Below, piece by piece: positions 44,686-53,855 of a stretch of DNA of 64,000 nt (positions are counted from its first letter, which is position 1; each line of letters begins with the position of its first letter). Location: positions 1 to 64,000 of the forward strand of contig DAIDHM010000104.1 in the NCBI GenBank assembly GCA_027459705.1, given 5' to 3'. The stretch comes from Ktedonobacteria bacterium (lineage in GTDB: Bacteria; Chloroflexota; Ktedonobacteria; Ktedonobacterales; JACDGC01). The notes below the pieces were generated by a model. The model was given only the letters and a program-made list of their open reading frames with translations, ran no database searches and had not been told where the DNA came from. The translations under genes and the position numbers were made by a program.

Positions 44686-45630
44686 TCAGCGTGGCTCGTG
44701 CGATGCGGCCATGGGGGCGCCTGGCGGGTGCGTGACCACCGGGCGCAATGCCAGCCAGCACGCGACCGCGACGACAAACGCGCTGCCAAGGGGCACCCAC
44801 CAGTAATCCGCGCTGAACCGTTCGCCAGCGCCATCGAGCCACTCGAAGCAAAGAAACTGTATGAACACCGCCAGAATGCTCGCGCCGCCAGTCAATAGTG
44901 CATCATTGAATGGGCGACTGTGTAGTTGTTTTACGCGCTCCAAAGGCCAGCGGGCGAAGAAACGGGCGCCCAGCAGCCCCAAGCCCGCGCAGGCCCCGGC
45001 GACCAGGACGATCACCACGAGCAGTCCGGGGAAATAGGCAATCATCTCGAGGGCCCAGAACGGTTGGTGATCGACTGCGGGGGTGACCGCGACATGGTGC
45101 AATAGACTGATCTCACCACCCAGCAGTAAGAACAGCATGCCAAAGATCACTACCGCCAGAACCCAGGTTTGCAGCCAGATACGTGGGGCAAACTCCTGAT
45201 ACAGGCGGCGCATGGCATACCAATAGGCGCCGGCAATAACGGGTGGCACGCAGCTCAACAGCAGAAACATCGTGAAGGCATATCGCAGAAAGAGCACGGG
45301 TTGTGTCGGCAACGGCGAGAAGGCGTGGCTCGTGTAGATCAGTCGAAAGAACCACGCATCCAGTTGTGGATTGGGACGCGTCAATTGCCACCATAGCAGC
45401 AAGACAATGAGCGCCATCAAGACGCCGACGCCCGTGGTGACACCGATAGCGCGCGATGGAGTGGTCCGCCCGGCGAGGCCTCCTGATTGCCGCACTGGCG
45501 TCACCGCTTGGGGAGTAGCACCTGAAGGCGCCTCATTGAGGGCGACAAAAGGGCGATTACAGAATGGGCAGAAGAGTGGCGATGCGGAGTAGCTTTGTCG
45601 GCGACAATGAGCGCAAGTTGGATTCCCCAT
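44686..45630 (-). CDS. Zinc-ribbon polytopic membrane protein
   Basis: 314 residues. N-terminal zinc ribbon C-x2-C...C-x2-C (CAHCRRQ; FCPFCNRPF), a Thr/Gly-rich linker, then about six transmembrane helices. No known family recognised. 20 bp after the FtsX gene and upstream of the vWA gene, so part of the signalling operon. Confidence 0.75.
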   Translation of the reverse strand: MGNPTCAHCRRQSYSASPLFCPFCNRPFVALNEAPSGATPQAVTPVRQSGGLAGRTTPSRAIGVTTGVGVLMALIVLLLWWQLTRPNPQLDAWFFRLIYTSHAFSPLPTQPVLFLRYAFTMFLLLSCVPPVIAGAYWYAMRRLYQEFAPRIWLQTWVLAVVIFGMLFLLLGGEISLLHHVAVTPAVDHQPFWALEMIAYFPGLLVVIVLVAGACAGLGLLGARFFARWPLERVKQLHSRPFNDALLTGGASILAVFIQFLCFEWLDGAGERFSADYWWVPLGSAFVVAVACWLALRPVVTHPPGAPMAASHEPR

Positions 45631-45650
45631 AGCGCGACTCCTTCAGACTC

Positions 45651-46310
45651 CTAAATATCTGGCCGCAGTTCACGCTGTGCGACAAAGATCGCAGCGACCA
45701 GTGCGGTTGCCGCGAAACTTAAGATGGTCGTGGTAGGGAAGATGGCAAGGATATCACTCGTCTGAGGTGTCATGGGCAGATTGGGGATAAACTTATGAAC
45801 GATCGTACAGAGAGCATTGCCCGCGATAATCCCCACGATACCGCCGATGATGCAGAGCAGCAGTGACTCGCCCAACAATTCGCCCATGATCACTTCGCGA
45901 TATTGCCCTTGTTGGATGTCCAGACCAATCTCGCGACGGCGTTGTCCCATGGTTGTCCAGGTCACCAGCGCCACCAGCGCCGCGGTGAACCCGATCGCGA
46001 GTTTCGTCAACAGATCGCGCGTATCTTGTAGCACGGCCTGAATCGTATTAATGTCGATGCCGGATTGTTGCAGTTCTTGGGGCGAGTGGTTGCCCACCAA
46101 GAGATCATTGATACGGGTCTGGATGCCATTGCTCGCGGCGATGATGGCAATCGCCAGGGCGACGCCGACAGCGACAGCGATCGCTACGCCGACCGACCGG
46201 CCAGGGCGGTGGCGGATGGTTCGGAGGATGCGCGTGAACGAGTGTGACACCTGGGCTGAGGGGTCACGACGCGCACGAGGGCGAAAGCGAGGCGGAGCTG
46301 GGACTCCCAT
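45651..46310 (-). CDS. FtsX-like ABC permease (minimal)
   Basis: 219 residues with a first helix (~40-62) and a C-terminal FtsX domain of three helices (IGFTAALVALVTWTTMGQRRREIG; LLGESLLLCIIGGIVGIIAG; ATALVAAIF). The extracellular domain between first and second helices is very short (~60 residues) compared with MacB/LolC. Partner of the ATPase 33 bp upstream. Such mechanotransmission pairs act on envelope processes; the target is unknown. Confidence 0.85.
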   Translation of the reverse strand: MGVPAPPRFRPRARRDPSAQVSHSFTRILRTIRHRPGRSVGVAIAVAVGVALAIAIIAASNGIQTRINDLLVGNHSPQELQQSGIDINTIQAVLQDTRDLLTKLAIGFTAALVALVTWTTMGQRRREIGLDIQQGQYREVIMGELLGESLLLCIIGGIVGIIAGNALCTIVHKFIPNLPMTPQTSDILAIFPTTTILSFAATALVAAIFVAQRELRPDI

Positions 46311-46343
46311 AGCGATTCCTCCATCTTGAGCGCGCGGGCCGCT

Positions 46344-47216
46344 TCAGCTATGCAGGCGGATCGGGGTGAGTTGCGCATTGCGCTTATCGCCGATCACGCG
46401 GCCCTGCCGCATCTCAATGATGCGATGAAAATACGGTTTGAGGTCTTCCTGGTGCGCGACAATAATAACGGTGTAGCCCTGCGACACAACATACTGAAAG
46501 AGCGCGAGGATCTGCATGCGACTCTGTTGGTCGAGCGCTGGCAGGATCTCATCCGCCAGACAGATCGGCCGCTGCGAAGCGATGAGCTTGGCGATGGCGA
46601 CCCGCGCTTTCTGGCCACCAGAGAGATCGCTCGTCGAACGGCTATAGCATTCTTCTGGTAAGCGTACCGCGTGCAATGCTCGCAAGGCCATCTCACCAGC
46701 AGTATCCCAGGCGATGCCATCGAAGTCTACCAGCAAGTGGCGGATGTTGTCAATCGGAGTATTGCTGGTCAACCCATAGAGATCCTGGGGAATGTAGACC
46801 AGGCCACCGCCCCGGAGGTCATCCTGTTCATGGGTAGAGAGGCGCACGACAGAACGACCGAGCACCACGATGTCCCCACTGTCTGGCCGAAGGTTCAGGG
46901 CGAGCATGCGCATCAGTGTGGTCTTGCCTGATCCACTCTCGCCGCCCAGATAGGTGAGTTCACCTGGATAAAAATCGAGCGCGGGGACCTGGACGGTGAA
47001 GCCATTCTTGGGCTGGCGATAGCTCATTTGGCGGATCTGAATGCTCGGAACGGGGGTAGATCGCGTCACTCGCGGCTGCGGTGTGCCCTGCCGTTGGGGC
47101 ATTCCGGGTACTGGGCCAGGGTGGGGAGGATAGAGCGGCACGCCGCGATATTGGGGTGGCTGATTCGGCCCGTGTGGCCCATTTGGTTGCTGGCCAAACG
47201 GTGGATTTCGTTGCAT
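46344..47216 (-). CDS. ABC transporter ATPase (LolD/MacB-like) with Pro-rich N-terminus
   Basis: 290 residues. The first ~60 are Pro/Gln/Gly-rich with repeated NQPPQ/PPHPGP-like segments, unusual for this family and perhaps a binding tail. Then Walker A GGESGSGKTT, Q-loop YIPQDLYG, signature LSGGQKARVA, Walker B PICLADEILPALD (Glu present as ADEI). It energises the FtsX-type permease. AGAGG is 6 nt before the ATG. First gene of the 47216-41029 operon. Confidence 0.9.
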   Translation of the reverse strand: MQRNPPFGQQPNGPHGPNQPPQYRGVPLYPPHPGPVPGMPQRQGTPQPRVTRSTPVPSIQIRQMSYRQPKNGFTVQVPALDFYPGELTYLGGESGSGKTTLMRMLALNLRPDSGDIVVLGRSVVRLSTHEQDDLRGGGLVYIPQDLYGLTSNTPIDNIRHLLVDFDGIAWDTAGEMALRALHAVRLPEECYSRSTSDLSGGQKARVAIAKLIASQRPICLADEILPALDQQSRMQILALFQYVVSQGYTVIIVAHQEDLKPYFHRIIEMRQGRVIGDKRNAQLTPIRLHS

Positions 47217-47629
47217 GCTTTGCCTCTATCACGAAAAGGATGGTCCTTTGAACATGCTCATGTGAGCAGGAAATTTTGTCCACACATGCGTAACTATAGC
47301 ACATGGCAGACTGCAAAGGCGCCGATAGCCCACATGATGCGCATGAGAGTGAACAAGGTCACACTGGCGCTGCACCCCGGCAGATCGCGTAGAAGGAATT
47401 GGGGGCACCACATGTGGATCACCCGGCAGCACGCCTGAACATCACGAACAAGCGTAGAGTACATCGCATATGAGGATGATGCAGACCCCAGCGAGCGTTG
47501 CACATTGGCGCCATTGGGAACGGTAAGCAAGACATCTCGGCATGCGGCCTGATCTTTGACAGGGCCAACCATGGCGTGTACACTGAGAACAGCAATCGCA
47601 CTGAGCAAGCACAGAATGAGGGTTAGGGC
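47217..47629. other. Divergent intergenic region, no confident gene
   Basis: A minus-strand frame (47294-47701) has a hydrophobic stretch and several Cys but overlaps the translin gene and lacks a ribosome-binding site, so I do not call it. The promoters of two divergent operons should be here. Confidence 0.5.
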
Positions 47630-48304
47630 GTGACCGATTACGGAGTGATTATCAAGGCGGCGCAGGGCGAACTGAGCATGAAACATGCGGCCCGCGAGCA
47701 AGCGTTCCCTTTGTCACGCATGGCAATTCGCCAGTGCGCCAATGCGATTCGCGCGACTCACCGGGGCGAGTTCGAGGCCGCGACAGAGCTATTAGCGGAG
47801 GCGCGCCGCCTGGTCCGCACGATGGTGACCACTCTCGCGGAACATCCCGATATTCTCTATGCCGGGTTTGTTGGTGACGCGCAGAAAGAGCTCGCGGAGG
47901 CGGCTATCACGCTTGCGGTTATCGGTGGCCATGATATCCCCATGCCCGCTGAGCTTGCTATCGATTGGCCTCCCTATCTCAATGGACTGGGCGAAGCCAT
48001 CGGTGAATTGCGGCGGCATCTGCTTGATGAACTGCGACGGGGCCATATCCCACGCAGTGAGGCGTTGCTGATCGTGATGGATGATATGCTCGGAGTGTTG
48101 ATGTCCTTAGATTTTCCGGATGCCATTACCAATAATTTGCGTCGCACCACTGATTCCGCGCGCGGCATCATCGAGAAAACGCGAGGTGATCTGACCCTGG
48201 TGGCTGTACAAACCCAGATAGCGCGGCAAATGCAGCACATCTCGACACAACTCGGCGATGGACAAGTCCCGGTGAATGGACCATCAGGGGATGATGTGGC
48301 GTGA
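47630..48304 (+). CDS. Translin-family protein
   Basis: 224 residues, all-helical. Translin pattern: EQAFPLSRMAIRQCANAIRA, HRGEFEAATELLAEARRLV, ILYAGFVGDAQKELAEAA, DAITNNLRRTTDSARGIIEK and TRGDLTL. Eukaryotic translin/TRAX binds and cuts RNA; archaeal and Chloroflexi homologues are little studied. The acidic TRAX-type catalytic residues are partly represented (E in AQKELAEA). GTG 47630 has AGGG close upstream; ATG 47678 is possible. Confidence 0.83.
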   Translation: MTDYGVIIKAAQGELSMKHAAREQAFPLSRMAIRQCANAIRATHRGEFEAATELLAEARRLVRTMVTTLAEHPDILYAGFVGDAQKELAEAAITLAVIGGHDIPMPAELAIDWPPYLNGLGEAIGELRRHLLDELRRGHIPRSEALLIVMDDMLGVLMSLDFPDAITNNLRRTTDSARGIIEKTRGDLTLVAVQTQIARQMQHISTQLGDGQVPVNGPSGDDVA

Positions 48305-48318
48305 GGAGGGACAATACC

Positions 48319-49410
48319 ATGGAGACCGATACCACTCGCAACGCGGATCAGCTGAGGGAAGATCGTCAGACTCCGCCAGCCACCGAACAGGCGCCACGGG
48401 CGCGCGGGGCGGCACTGCCCGACCCCGATGCGTTCTTCAAGCATGAGAGTGGCGATAATAGGCGTGCTGCGCTGACCCATGACCGCGCCCAGCAGACAGC
48501 ACCAGCCACGTTGGTCATGCAATGGGCGCGTGCTGTGCATGCTCAGACAGCGCTCTGGAGCGTGATTACCATCGCGACGGCGGCGGCTATGCTCTGGTCG
48601 GGTGCGCCACACGCCGCCTGGTCGCGATCTTCGCTGGAGGATCTCCTCCTCCTGGCAGTAGGCGCGATTCTGGTCACGTTTGGTGTGAATCTCGTCCATA
48701 CCACCAGTGCGACGACATTGCCAGGCGCGTTGACACAATCGCGCGCCGCGCAGATAGGCGTGGCGCTTTTCGTAGTGGGCACGATTATTGGCGCGGTGGG
48801 TGTCCGCGGCAGTGCTTCTGGTGGCATGCTTTGGGCGGGGTTGGGCATTGTTGGCGCGGCGGGGTACGCCCTGGCGCCACTGGCCAACCGCCATCTTCCA
48901 GGCTTGGAATTGCTTCCCGCGGTGCTCGTAGGGCCACTGCTCTATGGCGTCGCGTTGCTGGCAGCGCATCGCGCGCATTTCGCGGTCTCGAACGGTACCT
49001 GGATGGTCGCGCTGGCACTCGGTTCCTTCTATGCGGCCCGTCAATGCGCCGCATCACTCGCCACTGCGGTGGGCACCGGAAGACAAACCTTGCGCGATAT
49101 CGTGGGAGAGCGCAATCTGCGTCTGCTCTTCGTACTGGCACTTGTTGCCGCCTATGGGCTTGTCGTTCTGGCTGGCGTGGGTCACCATCTGACACATGGG
49201 GTCTTAGCGGTGCTGCTCTCGCTACCGATCGCCATCCTCCCACTCAGCGGCGCCCTGCTCGCGCAACAATCGGCGGCGTTAGGGGTCCTGACACGCCAGA
49301 CCCAACGCGCTCTGGTGGTTTTCGGCGCCTGGCTTATCTGCGGGCTTTTGCTCGGTGGTCTCTATATGCGGTTTCTGGGCTCGTTGCACGTGCTGCACAG
49401 CATCAAATAA
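48319..49410 (+). CDS. Polytopic membrane protein, UbiA-like in layout
   Basis: 363 residues: a hydrophilic ~70-residue N-terminus (with DAFFKHESGDNRRAAL) and about nine transmembrane helices. Spacing resembles UbiA prenyltransferases, but the two D-x3-D motifs of that family are missing, so catalysis is doubtful. ATG 48319 has GGAGGG 8 nt upstream; GTG 48301 overlaps the translin stop. The pair with translin is probably an operon. Confidence 0.6.
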   Translation: METDTTRNADQLREDRQTPPATEQAPRARGAALPDPDAFFKHESGDNRRAALTHDRAQQTAPATLVMQWARAVHAQTALWSVITIATAAAMLWSGAPHAAWSRSSLEDLLLLAVGAILVTFGVNLVHTTSATTLPGALTQSRAAQIGVALFVVGTIIGAVGVRGSASGGMLWAGLGIVGAAGYALAPLANRHLPGLELLPAVLVGPLLYGVALLAAHRAHFAVSNGTWMVALALGSFYAARQCAASLATAVGTGRQTLRDIVGERNLRLLFVLALVAAYGLVVLAGVGHHLTHGVLAVLLSLPIAILPLSGALLAQQSAALGVLTRQTQRALVVFGAWLICGLLLGGLYMRFLGSLHVLHSIK

Positions 49411-49488
49411 AAGCCCGGTTCTGTGGATGTCGGTCCCGAACTCCGTGTGGTCGGGATGGTGTAGTGGGAGAGGAATGGTCTGGGCGGG

Positions 49489-50904
49489 ATGTCGGATGGT
49501 CTTGGGATAGCGGCAGTGATCGAACTTGACCTCGTGGATATGGCGAATGGTGGCGATGCGGTCGGTAAGCTGGATGGTCGTGCCGTCTTTGTCAAAGGTG
49601 GTCTCGCGGGGGAGCGCGTGCGCGCGCGCATCGTTGATTTGCGGCGCGATTACTTGCGCGCCACGGTAACGGAGATCCTGAGTCCATCGCCCGATCGAGT
49701 TGCGGTCCCTTACCCCGATCTAAGCGAGACGGGTGGTCTCCAATGGCAACATATCGCGTATCCGGCCCAACTTGAATGGAAGACGCGCATTGTTCGCCAA
49801 TTGCTGCAACGCGTCGGGCATATCGCGCAACCACCGGTCGAGCGGATGCTGGGATCACCGGTCAATGGCGATCCCTGGCGGCAACGCAGCGTCGCACAGT
49901 TTGCGATCGGCGATGATGGCGCCATCGGCTTCCGCCGAACAGGCAGCCATGCGGTCCTGGATATGCCAGCCTGCCCTATTGTCCATCCCGGGCTTGATGC
50001 CACGTATCAAACGATGCGCCGCTGGCTCCAGACCCGTTGGGGTAGCGAGGCTGGGCATTATATCGATCGCTTTACTTTGCGCATCGCGACACAACCACCA
50101 CTGCGCGTCACGACATCTTCAGGCGAATTGCCGGTCGTCGGCGCTCCCGCGCAACCAGGATCGCGCCGACGGCTGCCCGCGCTCCTGAGCATAGAGGCGC
50201 ACCCTGGCGGTGGCATTCTCAGCGATGGTGGCCCGGAAGTGATCGGACGCGAGCTTATGCGTGTGATGCCCGCGCTGGTCGGGGTGGTCTTCGTCGGGCT
50301 GGCGGGTCGCCGTGGTCGCGCCATCATCGGGCAGGATCATCTGCTGGAACAGGTCATCGACCGGACTTTTCGCATCTCAGCGGGTTCTTTCTTCCAGGTC
50401 AACGCGACGCAGACACCGGTATTAGTACAACAGGCGCTCGACTTCGCGCGGGTTCAGCCGCACGAACACGTACTGGACGGCTACAGCGGTGTAGGTCTTT
50501 TCTCGCTCTTCTTCGCCGCTCGCGCCGCGCAAGTCACTGCCATCGAATCGCAGCCCAGCGCGATTGCTGATGCCCGCACCAGCGCGGCATTCAACCACGC
50601 GGGGAACATCACCATCATCGAAGGTTTGCTCGAACGCGTGGTAAGCCAGCTGGCCTTTGATCACCACCACTACGATGTCGTTCTTGTAGACCCTCCCCGC
50701 GCCGGCTGTCATCCGCGCGCGCTCCAGGAGATCAAAAATCTCAACCCACGAGCTGTAGTATATATCTCGTGTGATCCCGCGACGCTGGCACGCGACCTGC
50801 AAACATTCACCAGTGATGGCTATCATGTGGTCCGCGTACAGCCAGTAGATATGTTCCCCAATACTGCGCACATCGAGACGGTCACGCTGATCGCGCGGAA
50901 TTGA
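49489..50904 (+). CDS. TRAM-domain 23S rRNA (uracil-C5) methyltransferase, RlmD/RlmCD-like
   Basis: 471 residues. TRAM domain (~10-65), central insert, and a Rossmann SAM domain: LDGYSGVGLFSLFF, LVDPPRAG, and the nucleophilic Cys in YISCDPATLARD, with the Glu in NTAHIETVTLI. The region that carries the 4Fe-4S cysteines in RlmD reads VPYPDLSETGGLQWQHIAY with no Cys, so this enzyme has no cluster. Which uridine it modifies cannot be told. Ribosome-binding site is modest (GGGCGGG). Confidence 0.88.
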   Translation: MSDGLGIAAVIELDLVDMANGGDAVGKLDGRAVFVKGGLAGERVRARIVDLRRDYLRATVTEILSPSPDRVAVPYPDLSETGGLQWQHIAYPAQLEWKTRIVRQLLQRVGHIAQPPVERMLGSPVNGDPWRQRSVAQFAIGDDGAIGFRRTGSHAVLDMPACPIVHPGLDATYQTMRRWLQTRWGSEAGHYIDRFTLRIATQPPLRVTTSSGELPVVGAPAQPGSRRRLPALLSIEAHPGGGILSDGGPEVIGRELMRVMPALVGVVFVGLAGRRGRAIIGQDHLLEQVIDRTFRISAGSFFQVNATQTPVLVQQALDFARVQPHEHVLDGYSGVGLFSLFFAARAAQVTAIESQPSAIADARTSAAFNHAGNITIIEGLLERVVSQLAFDHHHYDVVLVDPPRAGCHPRALQEIKNLNPRAVVYISCDPATLARDLQTFTSDGYHVVRVQPVDMFPNTAHIETVTLIARN

Positions 50905-50913
50905 TGGCGAGCG

Positions 50914-51180
50914 TCAGCCGCGCATCGCCCGCAAAATCTCGCGGAGCGCGGCGGCGCGGCCACGGTACCAATCCGCCGGGTATGGTCGTGGCCCTAGTGT
51001 TGGGACGGGTGTGCCAGTGCGCGGCGGCAGGGCAGAGTGCTCCAGGCGCAGGATCTCACGGACGATCAACCGTTCGGGTACAGACCACCCCCGTCGCTGT
51101 GCATGGTCGTGCATCCGCATCATATCGGCATAGCCCTGGCGATATGCCAGCGACTCGTCATCGCTTCCACTGTCTGTCAT
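50914..51180 (-). CDS. Small unknown protein
   Basis: 88 residues with a helical, basic middle (ADMMRMHDHAQRRGWSVPERL) and Pro-rich segment TPVPTLGPRPYPADWYRG. No family recognised. GGAGAGG lies just before the ATG at 51180. Last gene of the purQ-tsaE-tsaB-rimI strand, 89 bp after rimI. Confidence 0.6.
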   Translation of the reverse strand: MTDSGSDDESLAYRQGYADMMRMHDHAQRRGWSVPERLIVREILRLEHSALPPRTGTPVPTLGPRPYPADWYRGRAAALREILRAMRG

Positions 51181-51269
51181 ATATCCTCTCCCCTGGCAAT
51201 GATGCGTCCGCTTGACCGCGTCGTACATGTTTACGTATGCTCTTCGTACCTTGTCCACGCCCTATTTGT

Positions 51270-51914
51270 TCAACTCATGACCATCTCGTCGCGGCTCAAT
51301 CGGTCATACAGTTTGGTCTTGAGATCGGCGAAGAATGCCTGATACTTGGGCTGCGTGATCTCGTCAGTCCACATGATGTAGGCATCTTCATTGTTGTCGC
51401 TGTAGTAGTGTGGTCGCGTGCTGACGATCTGGAAGCCGTATTTATGGTAGAGTGCCTGGGCTGAAGCATTGGTGACTCGCACCTCCAGCGTGACCCACCG
51501 TGCGCCGATCTCCATCGCAATGTCGATTAAATGCACCAGCAACAGTTCCCCAAGACCCCGTCGTCGGACGCTGGGATGGGTAGCAATGGTGGTGACGTGC
51601 CCTTCGTCATACATCAGCCATAGCCCGGCATAACCAACAATCGACGCCAACTCGGGATCGGACGTCGCGGGTTTCGCACTATGAAACATCGAGAATGGGA
51701 AGGCACGGCGAGCGAGCAACGCATCACCGCCAGACGGGGCGGGCTGATCTCGCACAAGGGTATCGCGCACGACAAGGTAATGCGCCCAGCGATTTTCGCG
51801 CAGTTCTCGCTGGTAAGCACTCTCTGGCCACTGGGATGTCGGATAGGCCAATTTTTCAATCTCCAGGACCCGCGGCAGATCGCTCAATGTCATGCGATTG
51901 ACGACATAACGCAC
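51270..51914 (-). CDS. rimI: Ribosomal-protein-alanine N-acetyltransferase RimI
   Basis: 214 residues, GNAT fold. Acetyl-CoA loop VRRRGLGELLL (R-x-x-G-x-G/A), VTLEVRVTNASAQALYHKYGFQ. It is longer than E. coli RimI (148) because of an insertion at ~50-85 and a C-terminal extension. The tsaB-rimI neighbourhood is conserved in bacteria. GTG 51914 has AGGGG 7 nt upstream; the upstream TTG at 51938 is less likely. Confidence 0.88.
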   Translation of the reverse strand: MRYVVNRMTLSDLPRVLEIEKLAYPTSQWPESAYQRELRENRWAHYLVVRDTLVRDQPAPSGGDALLARRAFPFSMFHSAKPATSDPELASIVGYAGLWLMYDEGHVTTIATHPSVRRRGLGELLLVHLIDIAMEIGARWVTLEVRVTNASAQALYHKYGFQIVSTRPHYYSDNNEDAYIMWTDEITQPKYQAFFADLKTKLYDRLSRDEMVMS

Positions 51915-51947
51915 TGCTCTTCCCCTCTCCCACAACACCGGCCCGCT

Positions 51948-52670
51948 TCAGCCTTCCGGCGGCAACGGATACCGGGTGCTTATCGTAATATTTGGTCGGC
52001 GAATGTAAGTTGGCTCCAGGGTGAGGATCGCGTCATGATCACCGAGAGCCAGGCGCGCGCAGGCCAGCCGTGCGATCCCACTGGCGCGATTTGACGCCGC
52101 AGGATCGAGTACCCAATGGAGGCGATCCCCCAGTGCGTCCCGCAGGGCCGCGTCCTGTTCATTCCGCAACTCGCCCACCACGCCGACTGGATTCTCGCGC
52201 ATTTGGATGGCGCTGAGCAGGTCTTCCAGGCGACTGATCGCCAGCGGAACCTGCCGTGAAACCAGACCACTATCCATCAGATCATACCAGCCGAAGTACA
52301 GTTCTCCACGACCAGCATCCAGCAAAGCGAGCAGTGGCGCGGTGGTTGTGCCGTGATCGCAGGCAGACTGCGCCATGCCGTCTAATGTTGGGATGCCTAC
52401 CAGGGCAGTCTTCCAGACATACGCCAGGGTCTTGGCAACGGTGACGGCGACGCGCACCCCATTGAACGACCCAGGTCCGGTCGCCACGGCAATCGCGTCA
52501 ATCGCATCGTACGTGATACCCGCCCGCGCGACCAGACCAGCGATACCGTCGAAGATTTGGGTGGAATGTTGCTGGCCGATGGCCCAGTGATGCGCAACGA
52601 TGACCGTTTCTTCGGTCGCGAGCGCCAGGCTGGCCCAATGGGTCGATGTATCGATCGCCAATAACATCAT
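51948..52670 (-). CDS. tsaB: tRNA threonylcarbamoyladenosine complex subunit TsaB
   Basis: 240 residues. ASKHA fold with LAIDTSTHWASLALA, HSTQIFDGIAGLV, IAVATGPGSFNGVRV and LALLDAGRGELYFGWY. TsaB dimerises with TsaD and with TsaE to make t6A37 in tRNAs reading ANN codons. It starts in ATGA overlap with tsaE; tsaC and tsaD are not in this window. Confidence 0.94.
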   Translation of the reverse strand: MMLLAIDTSTHWASLALATEETVIVAHHWAIGQQHSTQIFDGIAGLVARAGITYDAIDAIAVATGPGSFNGVRVAVTVAKTLAYVWKTALVGIPTLDGMAQSACDHGTTTAPLLALLDAGRGELYFGWYDLMDSGLVSRQVPLAISRLEDLLSAIQMRENPVGVVGELRNEQDAALRDALGDRLHWVLDPAASNRASGIARLACARLALGDHDAILTLEPTYIRRPNITISTRYPLPPEG

Positions 52671-53152
52671 AGTGGCTCCCGGGTGGCTGTTAACCACTCC
52701 TCCGCCCGCTGACCCTGCGCGCGCCAGTGGATGATTCGGCCGTGGTTGTTGGGGGTGGTGATGGTGGCCTGAAGCCAGTCGCTCCCGAAGATTTCGTTCG
52801 CAACGCGGTCAGCCCATTCGACGACCGCGACGCCATCTCCTCCAAAGTACTCGCCGAAACCTAAATCGATTAACTCGCTGGCGCGTTCGATTCGATACAG
52901 ATCGAAATGATAGAGGGGGACACGGCCGCTGCGATGCTCTTTGAGCAGCGTAAAAGTAGGACTATTCACTACTTCTCCGATGTCCAGGCCGCGGGCCAGA
53001 CCCTGCGTCAGCGCCGTCTTGCCCGCGCCAAGCTCCCCAATCAAGAGCAGGATATCACCGGGCCGCGCGGCCGCGCCAAGGCGCTGGCCAATGGCTCGTG
53101 TCCGCGCGACACTCGCGCTTCGCTGCTCCCAATTCGCCTCAGTCACCAGCAC
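52667..53152 (-). CDS. tsaE: tRNA threonylcarbamoyladenosine ATPase TsaE
   Basis: 161 residues. P-loop GELGAGKTALTQGLARGL, then VNSPTFTLLKEH, YHFDLYRIERASELIDLGFGEYF and VAVVEWADR, all typical of TsaE. GTG start 14 bp inside the end of purQ with GGAGGAG upstream, so translation is coupled to purQ. Confidence 0.95.
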   Translation of the reverse strand: MLVTEANWEQRSASVARTRAIGQRLGAAARPGDILLLIGELGAGKTALTQGLARGLDIGEVVNSPTFTLLKEHRSGRVPLYHFDLYRIERASELIDLGFGEYFGGDGVAVVEWADRVANEIFGSDWLQATITTPNNHGRIIHWRAQGQRAEEWLTATREPL

Positions 53153-53855
53153 GACTCCTCCCGGGCGCTGCTGTCGCGATCAACGAGTCGCAGATCGCCA
53201 GGCCGTCGGTGCCGCCCAGGCGCATCTCGCAACAACGTTCAGGGTGAGGCATCAATGCCATGATATTCCCGCGGGTATTGATGACCCCCGCGATATTATT
53301 GCGCGATCCATTGGGATTTGCCGCTGCTGTGATCTCGCCCTCGGCGGTGCAATAACGAAACATGACTCCCTGGCGTGCTTCCAACATCGCCAGCTCGGCA
53401 TCATCCAGGAAAAAATTCCCTTCACCATGCGAGATCGGGATTCGCAGGACCTGGCCGGGGGAGCACCGATTGGTAAATGGGGTATCGGTGCGCTCGACGC
53501 GCACATGGACCCATTCACAGCGGAAACTCAGGCTGGCGTTCCGCATCAACACGCCCGGCAGCATCCCAGCTTCGGTCAGAATCTGAAAGCCGTTACAGCT
53601 CCCCAGCACCAGTCCGCCCCGGTCCGCATACTCCGCGACGCGCTCCATGACCGGCGAGAACCGCGCGATGGCGCCCGCACGCAGATAATCGCCATGGGCG
53701 AACCCACCTGGGACGATCAGCGCATCATAGGCGTTGAGATCCGACGAATCGCCATGCCAGATGTAGGTGGCGGTGTGGCCCAGCACTCGCGTCAATACGT
53801 GGTGCCAATCGCGCTCACTCCACGTGCCAGGAAAGACCAAAATGCCGAACTTCAT
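53139..53855 (-). CDS. purQ: Phosphoribosylformylglycinamidine synthase subunit PurQ
   Basis: 238 residues. Class I glutamine amidotransferase: KFGILVFPGTWSERD, ALIVPGGFAHGDYLRAGAIA, nucleophile in LVLGSCNGFQIL and His/Glu in LMPHPERCCE. Supplies ammonia to PurL with PurS, which is encoded at 8459-8722. AGAGG ~10 nt before the ATG. First gene of purQ-tsaE-tsaB-rimI. Confidence 0.95.
   Translation of the reverse strand: MKFGILVFPGTWSERDWHHVLTRVLGHTATYIWHGDSSDLNAYDALIVPGGFAHGDYLRAGAIARFSPVMERVAEYADRGGLVLGSCNGFQILTEAGMLPGVLMRNASLSFRCEWVHVRVERTDTPFTNRCSPGQVLRIPISHGEGNFFLDDAELAMLEARQGVMFRYCTAEGEITAAANPNGSRNNIAGVINTRGNIMALMPHPERCCEMRLGGTDGLAICDSLIATAAPGRSRAGD

Noticed and set aside
47294-47701. 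Minus-strand frame with a hydrophobic segment and several Cys
   Set aside because: Overlaps the translin gene start, no ribosome-binding site, no homology recognised; kept only as a remark.
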